A stretch of 64,000 bases of DNA from Daphnia pulex (lineage: Eukaryota > Arthropoda > Branchiopoda > Diplostraca > Daphniidae), in contig NC_060024.1 in NCBI RefSeq assembly GCF_021134715.1, positions 11,904,001 to 11,968,000 on the forward strand. Direction: 5' to 3'. How positions within the stretch are numbered: the first letter of the stretch is position 1; each line of letters opens with the position of its first letter. The translations under genes were made by a program, and so were the position numbers. The notes beneath the pieces were generated by a model, which worked only from the letters and a program-made list of their open reading frames with translations, was not told the DNA's origin and made no database searches. Of the stretch, positions 52,441-64,000 are shown piece by piece.

Positions 52441-55400
52441 ATGGAACGGCTGGTCAGTTCAAGGCGGCCAGTGCCCCACATTTTCGTGACATTTCTCTTA
52501 ATTGCAGCATCAGCTCAGGCGCAGCTCAATACAAACGAAGTTGAGGCCACGCAATTCTTGGAAGATCTAGATCCAATTTACTTGAAGGAGGCCAACACCC
52601 AGATGACGACTCGATGGCAGTCCATCACTGATATTACCGAAGAGCATTCTCAGGCGGAAGTAAGTCCATTTCAGTTATTACGATGGCTTGAAGCGTTGAA
52701 CGGTTTCTTCTTCTTCTTGAATAATATTGACATTGCTTGTCGGTAGCTGTCTACAATCCTTATCTCTTCTGCTATATTAGTTCTAATCTCTAGTAATGCT
52801 GCCCTTGGCCAGTTGTGCTTTATCTTTGCCTGAAAATTTGTGTACTGTACAACTGTTCGACAGTTCTGTTATGTTTGATGAATTTGACATTTCGTTGAAC
52901 ACGTACAGATCGCAGCCAACGTCAATTACCTCGCCTTTCAGAAAGAGGCATGGGGTAATGTGACCAAGTTTGATTATTCCGGTTTCAACGATGCATACGT
53001 TAAGCGCGAATTTCAATACTTGAACATCATTGGGCCAGCTGCTTTAGACACCGCAGACGCACAAAGAGTAAACATTTTAAATAGCACATGAAATGACCAT
53101 CATTATTACTAAAGCTTCGTGCAAATAATTGCTAGTACACGCAACTGTCAAGTGAGATGGAAACCATCTACAGTTCGGCAAAAGTTTGCAAACAAGACGA
53201 TCCCAACGTCTGCATGCCCCTCGATCCAGGTAATCTTTAAACTTCCACGCCAATAACTTGCAGTTTTTCTAACATTGTACAAATTAATAATTGAAAAAAA
53301 AAGACTTAACTGAGATTATGGCGACATCCACCAACTACACCGAACTGGAATACGTCTGGACACAATGGCGAGAGGTGGCAGGAAAACCCGTCAGACAGAA
53401 ATATATCGAGTTTGTCGCACTCAATAACAAAGCTGCTACCCTTAACGGTAAATTCGCTTTAAAAAACCACAAGTGTTAAAGTTTATTCGCAATCGACGTG
53501 TACGTTTACTAGGTTACAAGGATATGGGCTCATTATGGAACGAATACTATCTCTACGAAGGCTACTCAGAAGATGAGTTCAAAGCTGCAATTGAAGAATT
53601 ATGGAAAGCTGTCAAACCTCTTTATGAACAGCTTTACACCTACGTCAGAAGGATTTTGTCCACGACGATCTACAAGGACCAGCTGCAGCGATATGGCCGT
53701 CTCCCTGCTCACGTTCTAGGTATATGCACATGGAAATAAAATAGTTAGTATATTATCTCAAATAACTTTATTATGCAGGAAACATGTGGGCTCAATCCTG
53801 GGGAAATATTGCCAAGCATGTCTTACCTTATCCAGATGCTCCGGCCGTCGACGCCACACCAGAAATGATTGCCCAAGTTCGCTTTTTATTCAGTGATATA
53901 ATATGGCAACAATGGTTTAACCGCTTCAAATTGAATTAGGGTTACACAGCCAAGAAAATGTTCGAGCTGTCGGAAAAGTTTTTTTACGATCTGGGCTTGG
54001 ACAACATGACCAAAACTTTTTGGGATCTGAGCATGATTGAGAGACCTGATGACGGCCGTGAAGTGGTCTGTCACGCTTCGGCTGAAGAGTTCTTTTTCGG
54101 TCCCGGCAGTGATACTACCGTCCGCGAAGATTGGCGGTAAGTTCAACAAACAAACAAAAAGGACCGGAATTCATTTGGTCTCATTGACTTTTATTGGGGT
54201 TGCGTAGCATCAAAATGTGTACCACGATTACGCAAGAAGATTTCGTGACTGTCCATCACGAAATGGGGCACATCCAATATTTCATGAATTACTGCAATCA
54301 ACACTGGGTCTTCCGCAACGGTGCCAATCCCGGTACAATAATCTTTGCAACCGAATACATTATAAATCGTCTGTTTTAAAAAAAATTTTGCGTTTTTTAA
54401 ATAATTTTAGGTTTCCATGAGGCAATCGGTGACACGATCGCTCTGGCTGTCTCTACTCCAGCTCATTTGAAAAAATTGGGACTTCTGCCGGCAACGACCT
54501 CTGCTAAAACTAAACCCCGCGACGCCAAACTACCCGAACTCCCGGCCGGAGTATCTGAACAAGATCTCAACTACTTACTGAGCCAAGCTCTAGAAAAGGT
54601 CAATTCAATTATTGTCCAAAGAACACAACATCTGAAACTTCAAAATCTTATCGCTTTATAGATTGCTTTCATTCCGTTCGGTTACCTTATGGATAAGTGG
54701 CGTTGGTCTGTCTTCGACGGCAGCACCGATGACACTAATTTGAACGAGAACTGGTGGAAATTGCGCCAAGAGTTGCAAGGTTTAAGGGCCCCAGTCTATC
54801 GCAACGAGTCGGACTTTGATCCCGGAGCCAAGTATCACATCCCGGCCAACGTCGAATACATTCGGTAAGTGGCGTCTTTCACTTTTTTTTTAACACGCGT
54901 TGGCCGGCGCGTATCATGAAAGAATTTCGTCATCGAATTTTCAAACGAACAAGAAGGCTGAAGTTCTCTTTTTTATTTTTGTGAGCTACTTTCCCAGCCG
55001 CGCAGAAGCGTGAGCAAACTGCTCAAAAGAATCTATTTTGCGTTCTCATTTCGTGCTATCGGAGAAAACACAACAGGTAAATGTCGATTGTAGCAGACAT
55101 CCAGGCGACGAGAATAATTACAGTGAAAAAAAAGGGGGACTTGGTTAACTAAATCACGTAGACGGTTGCTGGACTTGCGAATGACTAGTGGACGAGGATG
55201 TAGAAGAAGGTGGGAGGGTGGTGAGGAGGAAGAGTGGATTGATCACCGAAAAACACCTGGCGTGTTCCTTGCATATTATGTCTGTCTGAGCGCGTTACAT
55301 GTAGTGAAAGTCTCGTGGTACTTCAGCACGAGACCAACAAAATAGAAAGGGAAAGTTCAAACTGGCCAAGCCACTATTTATTATGACATGTTCCCAATAA

Positions 55401-58400
55401 AAACTAATAAATATCCCAATAAAACGGGGAAGTGGGGTGAAGTGGACTAGAGCGTCAACGCTCTGGAAAAAGGCAATGAGGCTCTGGTTTCGATCCCCAG
55501 CTGAACCCGTCATAAAACTATTAGCAGTAGCGCCCTTGAGGTTGCACGCATAACACAGGATCCTTGATTGCTTTCAAGGATATGACGTTAAATATACTGT
55601 GATGTGTTTAATCACATCTTCCAAATTGGAAACTAAACAGCGTCATTTGATCATGTAGTTGTAAAATGCGCTATAGAAATTGAATAACCATAACCATAAC
55701 CATAAAAACTGAATGCATCACAGTGTCTGACTGTCTGATTACTTAGCTAATTATTATACTATTTTACTGCAGGTACTTTGTCAGTTACATCATCCAGTTC
55801 CAATTCTACGAATCCCTATGCAAAGAGGCTGGCCAATTTGATCCAGCTAATCCTGAATTACCGTTGTACAAGTGCGATTTCGATGGCAGTAAAGCAGCCG
55901 GAGCCAAACTTAAGTACGATGCAACATTTAACGATATCATAGATTTATCAAATCTAAATTTTCGCCAAAAAAATCGTTTAGGGCGTTGTTGGAACCTGGA
56001 TTCTCCAAGCCTTGGCCCGATGCATTGGAGGCTCTTACAGGAAGCCGAGTGATGGATGCGACATCGTTGCTCGCTTACTTTGATCCTCTTATGCAGTGGC
56101 TAAAAGAAGCCAACGCTGACGACTGTCTCGGATGGGAATGTGAAACTTTCGCAGCCGATTACATGAAGAACGAGTACGAAACAACAACATCTTACTTGTA
56201 CAATCAAGCCACTATTGCCGAATGGAATTACGAGACCAATTTGACGGATGCCAACGGACAAAATTCGGTACAAATTGCCTTAATTTGATTGACTCATTGT
56301 CCGAAGATCTTAGAAACAAACTTTTCAAACGTAGACGGAATGGAGCGTCAAAGTGGCAAATCACATAAAACAGTCGTGGGAAGAATATATTACTCAGTTT
56401 GAATATGAGACATTCGTGGATGAATCGCTCAAACGTCAGCTTGAACTGCTGCAATCACTCGGGGTGGCCGCTCTCTCCGAGGAGGATTTGACTAACGTAC
56501 TCAAACGAGTTAAATCTTTAAATTTGACCGACTTAATATTATTTTTCTTTTAACGAGTAGCGCACAACCGTCATCAACAACATGATGAACCAATACAGCA
56601 GTGCAAAAATTTGCCCGTACCAAAAGCCATCCTGTAAAGACGAGGAGAAACTCGCTCTTGAGCCAGGTCCGTATGCAAAATGAACGTAAAATTCCTTTGC
56701 GGTAAAATCCACACAATTTCTGGTAAATATCTTTCAGATATCGAATCAATTTTGGCGACAAGCACGGACTACGACGAGCTCAATTACGTCTGGAGTGAGT
56801 GGCGTAAAATCGCATCTCGACCCATGATTCATGATTACGAACAGTATGTCGAGCTGAACAACAAAGTCGCTGAAGTAAACGGTATATTGACACTCACAAG
56901 TTTATAATCAATGACTGAAAAATCAATGGCGTCTTCACTTTAAAGGCAAAGAAGACATGTCCGTCCTGTGGAAAGAACCCTACGAGACCGAAGACTTTCA
57001 GCAACAGTTGGAAAAAATTCTTAATGAGACTAAGCCTTTCTATGATGTTCTTCATGCTTACACCCGTATGAAGTTGCGAGAGAGATATGGCGAGGATAAA
57101 TTTCCGAAAGATAAATCACCGATTCCTGCTTCAGTATTAGGTGAGATGTTTTTATAAAATTATCCATGCTTGCGTTTCTAAATGTATCAATTTCGTTTAG
57201 GAAACATGTGGGCACAAACGTGGGAAAATCTTTACGATTTGTTGGCTCCTTATCCAGATGCTCCAACTGTGGATGTTACTCAAGAAATGAATAATCAAGT
57301 AAAATCAAATTAGATTTTTTTTTTAATATTTGAAATGAAGAATTTTATTTTTACTCCACGAATTTAGAAATGGACCGCCCGTAAAATGTTTGAAGTAGCT
57401 GAAGAGTTCTACACCTCGCTTGGTCTTCTTGCTATGCCCACTTGCTACGGAAATGATTCTATGATCGAGAAACCTACTGATGGCCGTGAAGTTGTCTGTC
57501 ACGCGTCTGCTTGGGATTTCTCCGATGGAAAAGATTTCCGGTAAGTTTACCCGTGATATTCAAGAAAATGTTCAAATTTACAATTAGTGCTTTTAATTAA
57601 AACTAGCATCAAAATGTGCACCGGCATTGATATGGCTGACCTTATTACCGTTCACCACGAACAAGGTGATTACTCAAATTGATTTTGCAGGTGGTAAAAA
57701 AAAGCTTTTATTACTTATCAGAATTGCAATCTGTTTACCGAATAAGGCCACATCCAGTACGACCAGCAATACAAAGACCAACCCGTTACATTCAGGGATG
57801 GAGCAAATCCAGGTAAAAACTCACCCCAAATGTGTAGCAAATAAAAAGAGATTGCTTTCACGATTTGAAACAAATTATGTTTCTAGGTTTCCACGAAGCG
57901 ATTGGTGACGTCATGGCCTTGTCAGTTGCAACACCGAAACATTTAAGCAAAATCGGACTTCTTAATGACTACACCCCATCCATCGAAACAGATCTCAACT
58001 TTTTGATGAAAACTGCCCTGGAAAAGGTGTTAAACATATTCCAGTTTACCTTTTTAGAGCCTCGCACGTTTCTTTTCACGTTTTTAATGTTGAATCACAA
58101 CTCTTGACAAAAACATCAAACGTAACCATATCCTTTATTAGGTCACTTTCTTGCCGTTTGCTTACGTTATGGATAGTTGGCGTTGGGAAGTTTTCCAAGG
58201 AAAATATGATTCATCCAACTGGATGAAGAGATGGATGCAATTAACCGAGACCTACCAAGGCATCGTTCCACCCAGCATTCGCTATCAAGATGACTTTGAT
58301 CCTGGAGCAAAGTACGCAAATTATTCGACCTTGAGCTAGCCCAAAAGTGTGCAAATTTAAATGAACTTTTATTTTAGGTATCACATAGCAGCCGATGTGG

Positions 58401-59059
58401 AGTACAGCAGGTATGAATTACAGCAATCGTGCTGACTATTTAATTCTAACTCATTCAGCTGACTTAATTTTAAACGATTTCATTGAAGATACTTTGTGGC
58501 CAATGTCCTTCAATTCCAAATTCACAAGGCTCTCTGCGTAGAAGCTGGCGAGTTCGACCCAGCCGATCCGGAAAAGCCTCTTTACCGTTGCGACATTTAT
58601 CAGAATAAAGACGCTGGAAAAATCATGGAGTAATGATATAAAAAATCAATGCTTAATTTACTCTGCTAAGGAACTCTTTCTCTTTTCTCTAGAACATTAT
58701 TGAAAGCTGGACTTTCCAAGCCATGGAGAGAGACTCTAAACGAAACCATCGGAGCTTCAGAGCTGGATTCTTCGGCCGTTATAGATTACTTTAAACCACT
58801 GCAAGTTCATTTGGAAAAAGAGATAAAAGACAAGGAAGAAATTGGATGGGTGTCCAAATATCAGGAATTTTATGTAGATGGGGAAAGATACCCAGTAGGT
58901 GACAACACGGTACCAATTATCGTTGGTTCCGTCTTGGCCGCTTTGGTGGTGATTGTCATTGTTGCTTACTTCATTGGGCGCTCTCGCAACAACAAGAGAC
59001 GCAAGGCGGCGGCGGCGCTTAACGGCAATGACAATCCAACAGCCGTTACGCTCGAGTAA
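52441..59059 (+). CDS. Two-domain angiotensin-converting-enzyme-like metallopeptidase, membrane anchored
   Basis: M2-family zinc dipeptidyl carboxypeptidase, 25 exons, 1308 aa, in effect a somatic-ACE layout in an invertebrate. Exons start at 52441, 52909, 53136, 53304, 53513, 53779, 53940, 54208, 54411, 54662, 55773, 55982, 56335, 56561, 56738, 56946, 57201, 57368, 57607, 57747, 57887, 58142, 58378, 58489, 58693. A signal peptide ([14 protein letters not shown]) leads. Domain 1 has HEMGH at 390-394 and the third zinc ligand Glu418; domain 2 has HEQGH at 1001-1005 and Glu1029. Both keep [12 protein letters not shown], the DPGAKYHI substrate loop and the chloride-site arginine before YFV. Membrane segment 1260-1282, basic cytoplasmic tail. 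Domain 1 reads HASAEEF where ACEs have HASAWDF. Likely cleaves C-terminal dipeptides from peptide hormones. Start chosen for the signal peptide. Confidence 0.93.
54865..55772 (+). other. Longest intron of the ACE gene, carrying a SINE
   Basis: 908 bp, against 50-250 bp for the gene's other introns. Much of the excess is accounted for by the tRNA-like SINE in its right half. Confidence 0.7.
55414..55711 (+). mobile_element. tRNA-derived SINE
   Basis: An RNA polymerase III promoter is visible: an A-box-like TGGGGTGAAGTGG near 55433-55445 and a B-box/T-arm CTGGTTTCGATCCCCAG at 55484-55500. ACGGG at the start can pair with CCCGT at 55506-55510, like a tRNA acceptor stem. A non-tRNA body follows. 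The 3' part GTAAAATGCGCTATAGAAATTG resembles LINE-type tails shared by many SINEs and ends in a short tandem array of ATAACC/CATAACC units (about 55684-55706). It lies in sense orientation within the ACE intron. Confidence 0.6.
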
Positions 59060-60367
59060 AAAGCAAAAATTAACAAAAATGGTCCTCTGCTACTCTTGTT
59101 TTCTTAAAGAATTCCATTTTAAACAAATTTCGTTTCACTTTGCTTTGATTCAACGATGTCAAGAGGAGAAAGTGGCGGTTGCTCAAGTAAATACATTACA
59201 GTACAGCAAGGGAATTTTAGAAAATATTTTAAATTCATTCTTGTATGAGGCGACCACACGGTCATTGACTTTCGCACGATGAGTTGGCAAGAAAGAAAAT
59301 GAGAAGGGGCGTTTATATTTAAATCTGCTATTATGATCTTATATTTATTCACGATCTCATCCTCACGACCACCATCGATCAAGGGAAAGACGAAAAAGCA
59401 ATGAAGGATCAAAATGAGTTTACATCTCATTAGATTTTCTTCCAGCTCCCCAATTGGGAAATCAAGTGATGGAGCTGCGGTTGTTAAGTGGAACACGCTC
59501 AAGGTAAAGATGGTTGCGCAAGCTCTCAAAATTGTTCGAGGGGTTTCTTTATCGGCTGAATAAGCAGGCGGCGGTTTAACAAACAAGCGGTAAGCTAACG
59601 TAAAAACATGGGGCAACTCTTATTGTTTCGTAAGGCTTAAAACCGCTAAACTACGAGAGGGAACAGCACTTGAATAATATACATATCTCTTGAACGCATA
59701 AAGAGTGTGACTGTGAAGGGCGGAAACCACTTTCTCGTAACACTTCACATGCAAGACAAAAATTTCTCTCCGTCGCAAGTAAAACGGAGGGAAATCAACC
59801 GGTTCGGTCATTGAATCGACGTAATCAAAGAAAAACTAAGAAAAAAAAATATGAAAAGACAAATCGGTTCGGAATTGTCACCTTTACACAACTAACCTAA
59901 TCTAAAAAACAAAACAAAATAAAAATAAATAATTGTCTTCGTCTGTAAACTTTCTCTCATAATCGGCAATTTTCTTTTATTCGAATTGTTAACTCATAAC
60001 CCGGATGGGGCAGACAGTCGGTCCGTCGTTCGTTTTCCACAGCTGTAGTAAGTAGTACCACCAGCTGGAGACTTGATTTCCTATTCCCCTCTCCTTTCTC
60101 GAACGAACTTTGAATGATAATGGGTTTTGTGTCTGATCCTAAAAAGGGATGGGCGGCGAGATTGGTAAATTTAAAGAGAGAGGAAAAAAACCCACAATTT
60201 CTTTTAGGCTAACCAATCTAGTTTGATCTCATCTTGGAGCTATAGACACCTGTATAGGTGGAGTTTGCATCGTTTGCAAATTAAAACTGAAACCTCCCCC
60301 CCCCCCCCTTCTATAATTGTACTTCCCCTTCTCTCGTTGTGGTGGCGGTGAGTGGTTTGGCTAGCCC
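59060..60367. other. ACE 3' UTR and spacer to the Reeler gene
   Basis: No gene recognised. It contains a poly-C run near 60297-60308 just upstream of the Reeler-gene promoter. Confidence 0.45.
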
Positions 60368-60406
60368 TTTATAAGGCAAGGGATAGTCAAACGAAGACCG
60401 TCAGTC
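60368..60406 (+). promoter_or_regulatory. Core promoter of the Reeler-domain gene
   Basis: TTTATAAG at 60368-60375 is followed by the initiator GTCAGTCG with A at 60403, about 32 bp downstream. The ATG lies about 100 bp further, at 60505, with no upstream ATG in good context. Confidence 0.65.
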
Positions 60407-60504
60407 GTGCCACAGCCAGCACAGCTAAGAGAACCCGGCAGTACCTGTCAAAACAAACTTTTTGTTTCCTTAGCGTTCAGACTAACCAGACGATAAAGAC
60501 CAGG

Positions 60505-61182
60505 ATGGCGATCAAGATGGCAGTTTGCACGTTGGTCAGTTTGTTCTTGATTATTGAAACCTGCTGGGCTTTCCCCAACGGTGGACCCATCGACGCTTGC
60601 GTCAAGGCTCAACCCAATCGACCGAATCACGGAGGAACTGAGCCGCAATCTCCAAGCACCAATCCTTTCATCGTTGAAGCTTCCAGTGATTACTACAGAC
60701 CAGGCGACAAAATCACAGGTGAGTTCCTTGTTTCCCTCATTGAAAGGCTAAAATTAAATTCCAACCCAAATGTTTTCAAAATCGAAATTAATTTTTAAAA
60801 TATTCCAGTGACCATCCACGGGCCCAAGTCCGCTTTCAAGGGATTCTTCTTCCAGGGCCGCGACCCTAAGACCCAGGAATGGATCGGTGTTTTCGAGAAG
60901 AACCCCGACGTCAAGTCGTACTCCGAGTGCTCGGCTGCCACTCACACAGACAATGACCCCAAGGAGACGGTTACTCTCTTGTGGCACGCACCTGACGCCG
61001 TTGGTCAAGTCTACTTCATGTAAGTACCCAATAATAACACACTTAATTATCGTCGTTCATTAAACTAAATTTCCAGCCCTAACGTCCATACTTTCTCTTT
61101 CGTTTCATCGATTTACAGTGGAACCGTCTTACAAAACTACAAGACATTCTGGTCGGACATCGTCGCCCGCGTTCCCCAATAA
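60505..61182 (+). CDS. Secreted Reeler-domain protein (putative defense protein, l(2)34Fc/Hdd11 type)
   Basis: Three exons: 60505-60718, 60809-61019, 61119-61182; 162 aa. A signal peptide (MAVCTLVSLFLIIETCWA) is followed by one Reeler domain filling the rest: FPNGGPIDACVKAQPNRPNHGG, a Pro/Ser segment, FKGFFFQGRD, TVTLLWHAPD, GQVYFIGTVLQNYKTFW. The cysteines at the start and middle fit the family disulfide. Relatives in insects are haemolymph proteins induced on infection; a defence role here is inference by family only. The stop codon overlaps an AATAAAAATAAAG polyadenylation region, so the 3' UTR is very short. Confidence 0.9.
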
Positions 61183-61190
61183 AAATAAAG

Positions 61191-63068
61191 TTTAGATAAA
61201 AACCTGTTTCGTCCTGGTTTTCTCTCTCTCAGCTCCAAAAAAATCTCTCACTTTCTCCTCTCAATAATCCAAACAGACAAGGACAAACTCGCCCCTTTCT
61301 CTAGCGCCTTCTCCTAAAAAAAAAAAAAACTTTCATCTTTCACATGATGTTGGAAACAGTCTGAAAGTCATTCTCACTCCAGTGAAACTCAAAAAGGCTG
61401 ACACAGCTGTTCCCTTCCACTCTCCCTTTTTTTAAAAATATTAATTCCTTCTATTTTTCTCGGACCGGAAGCAGAGCTTCTTCACATTACAGCGCCCCAT
61501 CTGGATGCAGATGTTTAAATGAATTATAACTATCAGAGTATTTACTTCTTTTTCCTGTTTGGCGATTTCATTCTTCCGTTAAAGCAGGTGATGCTCACAA
61601 AAAAAAAATTGCACCCGTAGAAAAGACGTTTTCAATTTTTGGATTTCACAGCGCACGATGTGTATTTGTAATAACAAAATGTTTATATAGAAACTCCACG
61701 AGAAGAAAATTAAACAATCCAATATATGATCTTCGAGTGTCTGTCATCAGCATACGTGTGACAATCAAATTTACAAAATACACTCAGATATCAAGAAAAT
61801 AAAAAGAAAAGAGCACTAAATTTCTTCTTTTCCCCAAGAGGTGTTGATGTTGCTTATTCTTCATTTTTTTTTGAATATTTTTTTTTTTATTTAATTTTGG
61901 GGGTGGATGGGGAGTTAATTTATCCTCAACAAAGAATCATTTTTTTTTCCACAACAAGAAACCAAAAACAAGAATTCAAATCTATAAAAAAAATATCTGA
62001 CCCTAAAAAACTTTTTGAATTTCCACACGAAAGAAAACAAAAAAAAGACAAGTCTTTTAATCTCAAACATTTCTAGAGAGAAGAAAATAATAATAGAAGA
62101 TAATAATAATAAAAAAAAATAATAATAATAATCACGCATCTGCGGGAATTGACAGGGGGTGGGAGACAGGTGAACGGCAGTAAAAAGTTGATATTTTATA
62201 ATCTTTTTTTCCCCCCTGGAAAGAAACCTTTACCGTGCGAGTGTTTGAAATGTGATACAACTCAAAATCAACCAGGAAAATAACAAGCTTTTTTTTTCTT
62301 CGACTCGGGTGGTGTGTGTGTGTGTGTAATGAACAAATTCGCAAGTGTGTGGGGAGGATATGTCGGTGCGCGAAAGACGTCACAAGATATTCCGCAATTT
62401 GCCTTTGTTCCATTACTGAGCAATCAATTTTGACCGGCTAATATTATAGCTTTTGTTTGTCAACCTGCATCTTCCCCTTTTTGTATTTAGTTATTTTTTA
62501 AAGCCTGCATTCATAACTGTTAAATCCTTTAATCTCCGCGACGAATTCCAAACGAGTTCTTTGTTTTTTTAAACTTTTACATGATACGCAAAGTGAAAGA
62601 ATGGCTAAATCAATCAAGATAATTCTACAAGAAAAGAATAAATTAAGGGAAAAGGTGAATGAAGAAAGAAATGACCCTGCCCCTCCAATTTTTCAAAGAC
62701 ACCAGCACACATTCAAGCACGAATTAAACAAGACGGTTATAATTGCAATAATAAACGACGTGTGTAAGCCAAAACGAAAAAGTATTAAAGAGAGCGGCAA
62801 TGAAACGCAGACGTCTAACCAGTCGAAAGTAAAAACTAAACTTGCCCTAATGATTGTCCATTTGAACGCAATGTCTTTTTTCTTTAATTTAACGATATGC
62901 GCGAGCATCACGTGGGAGGCGCTGTTATTCTTGATATTTTCCTCATTTTGTTTTTTGAAATTTGGAGTTTTGCGGATAAGTGCAGAAAAGGTAAGTAACA
63001 AGCAAAAGTGCAAGTCAGAGTGATCAATCAACAGTTGTTGTATGCAGATGTGAAGATGGGAAAGATAA
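61191..63068. other. A/T-rich spacer
   Basis: Dense poly-A, poly-T and AAT repeats (62098-62133), and a GT run near 62313-62327. The open frame 62601-63023 has no recognised content. This may include the 3' UTR of the minus-strand gene suggested at 63069. Confidence 0.4.
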
Positions 63069-63198
63069 CTAAATTGCAAATCGAGGTCGTCGAGGAAAGG
63101 TTTCTTCAAGCGTCGGTTTTTTTTTGTCCTCGTTCTCTAATTCGACGATACGCAACTCGACGATTCGGAACTCGACGGTCTCCTTCTCGTCTTTCAAT
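63069..63198 (-). CDS. Possible terminal coding exon of a coiled-coil protein (gene continues off the right edge)
   Basis: On the minus strand, TTTTTGACCTGGTCAG is a strong acceptor directly before an open stretch ending in TAG at 63071-63069. The 42 or so residues are highly charged and heptad-like (LKDEKETVEFRIVELR, then IVELENEDKKKP), which suits the end of a long coiled coil. I could not find the preceding exon in the remaining 800 bp, so the gene identity is unknown. The motif EFRxxELE is seen in several cytoskeletal coiled-coil families, too common to name one. Confidence 0.35.
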
Positions 63199-64000
63199 CT
63201 GACCAGGTCAAAAACAAATAATAACATAAATATTGAACCCAAAAAATGTGGGACTCGGTGACAAGGAGGACAAAATGAGAACAGTGTGGTCAGGTGGTCG
63301 TATATATTATATACACACAACAACACATTAAAAAGCGTCAGAAATTTCCTTCAAGAAATAACCGTCACCCATTTTGTTCGTGAATCAAGTCCCTCCATCT
63401 CCCATTCCATTTTCAAGTTGTAATCTTATTGGCTTCAAATGTCAAATGGGATACAATATTTTTTTTTAAATCTCCCCTCCCCTTAAATTTCTCTTTGGGG
63501 GAGGAGGGGTTGTTTGAAAATTTAGATTTTTGTTTTGTCTTGGTTTCACCCTGTTCGTGTAAGGCTTTTTACACACACACACACACACTCAGAAAGAGAA
63601 AGAGAGGACAGAAAATGACGTCACAACTCTCTATGACAATTGTTCTATCAACTATAAACAGTAAGACGGGATGATATTTGGAAAAAGGAAAAAAAAACAC
63701 GCACAAAAGCACGAAATATTTTTTGTTTTGTTTTTTTGTGGTTTCGAGTAAGACGAAAAAGATGATAAACAAAAGAAGTTTTTTTCAACACAAAAAAAAA
63801 TGAAATCAAACACACACATACTGCCCTTTGAATAATCGGAGCACGTTATACAGACGTCATGGGCAATCAACTTTGCCCACGTTTCTTTATCCCCAAAAAG
63901 TATTATTAATTTTTGTTTTCTATCAACACTTTTACGTCTTCTACGACTGAAACGTTCTTTGCACAATTTTGCTTGGTTTTTATTGGAACTGGTCTCAACT
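63199..64000. other. Right-edge sequence, no gene recognised
   Basis: A/T-rich with CA repeats near 63571-63589. It may be an intron of the minus-strand gene proposed at 63069-63198. Confidence 0.35.

Noticed and set aside
55433-55511. A functional tRNA gene
   Set aside because: The A and B boxes are present but the full cloverleaf and anticodon arm do not fold convincingly, and the tail is SINE-like.
62601-63023. 140-codon plus-strand open frame
   Set aside because: Lys/Asn-rich and then hydrophobic with no domain, in A/T-rich DNA where long frames arise by chance; no splice or promoter context.

Overview
The window is a stretch of animal nuclear genome, almost certainly arthropod and most likely a branchiopod crustacean such as Daphnia. 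This rests on spliced genes with mostly 50-120 bp GT-AG introns, an arthropod tachykinin precursor (three FxGMR-amide peptides), an apical-extracellular-matrix ZP protein of the insect miniature/dusky type, and a Reeler-domain 'putative defense protein'. There are no operons, CRISPR arrays or rRNA genes. I joined exons by hand from splice signals and protein continuity. The ten protein models closed inside the window all keep an exact reading frame.

Layout. 1-506: 3' end of a proline-rich protein gene with a 36-residue repeat (+). 1585-2970: secreted proline-rich protein (+) with a clear TATA/initiator promoter. 5132-12275: ZP-domain membrane protein (-), with long introns near its 5' end, one carrying a 209-bp Tc1/mariner-type MITE. 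12.4-20.7 kb: no gene recognised; simple repeats and A/T- or pyrimidine-rich tracts. 20752-22808: D-2-hydroxyglutarate dehydrogenase (+). 23673-27828: importin-7 (+). 28391-29268: NEDD8-conjugating enzyme UBC12 (-). 29791-32224: RanGAP1 (+). 32.3-38.3 kb: repeat-rich, with a 522-bp foldback palindrome, another inverted-repeat element, a 31-bp minisatellite, a 116-bp tandem duplication and two diverged exon-like modules. 38398-39340: CHMP5/Vps60 (+). 39565-41421: SH2-C1-RhoGAP chimaerin (-). 46192-48631: tachykinin precursor (+). 52441-59059: two-domain angiotensin-converting-enzyme-like membrane metallopeptidase (+, 25 exons), with a tRNA-derived SINE in its longest intron. 60505-61182: Reeler-domain secreted protein (+). 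63069-63198: possible terminal coiled-coil exon of a minus-strand gene running off the right edge.

How the genes relate. Importin-7 and RanGAP1 both serve the Ran-GTP nuclear transport cycle and are separated only by UBC12; I note this as context, not proof of co-regulation. The ACE-like protease and the tachykinin precursor are enzyme and peptide-substrate classes, but no specific pairing can be claimed. The remaining genes are unrelated housekeeping functions (2-hydroxyglutarate clearance, neddylation, ESCRT-III, Rac-GAP signalling) or extracellular and cuticle functions.

The most interesting observation is that the two catalytic halves of the ACE gene share splice positions and phases exon by exon, several exons having identical lengths. 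This is the footprint of an intragenic duplication, after which the second half alone has two additional introns (or the first half lost them).
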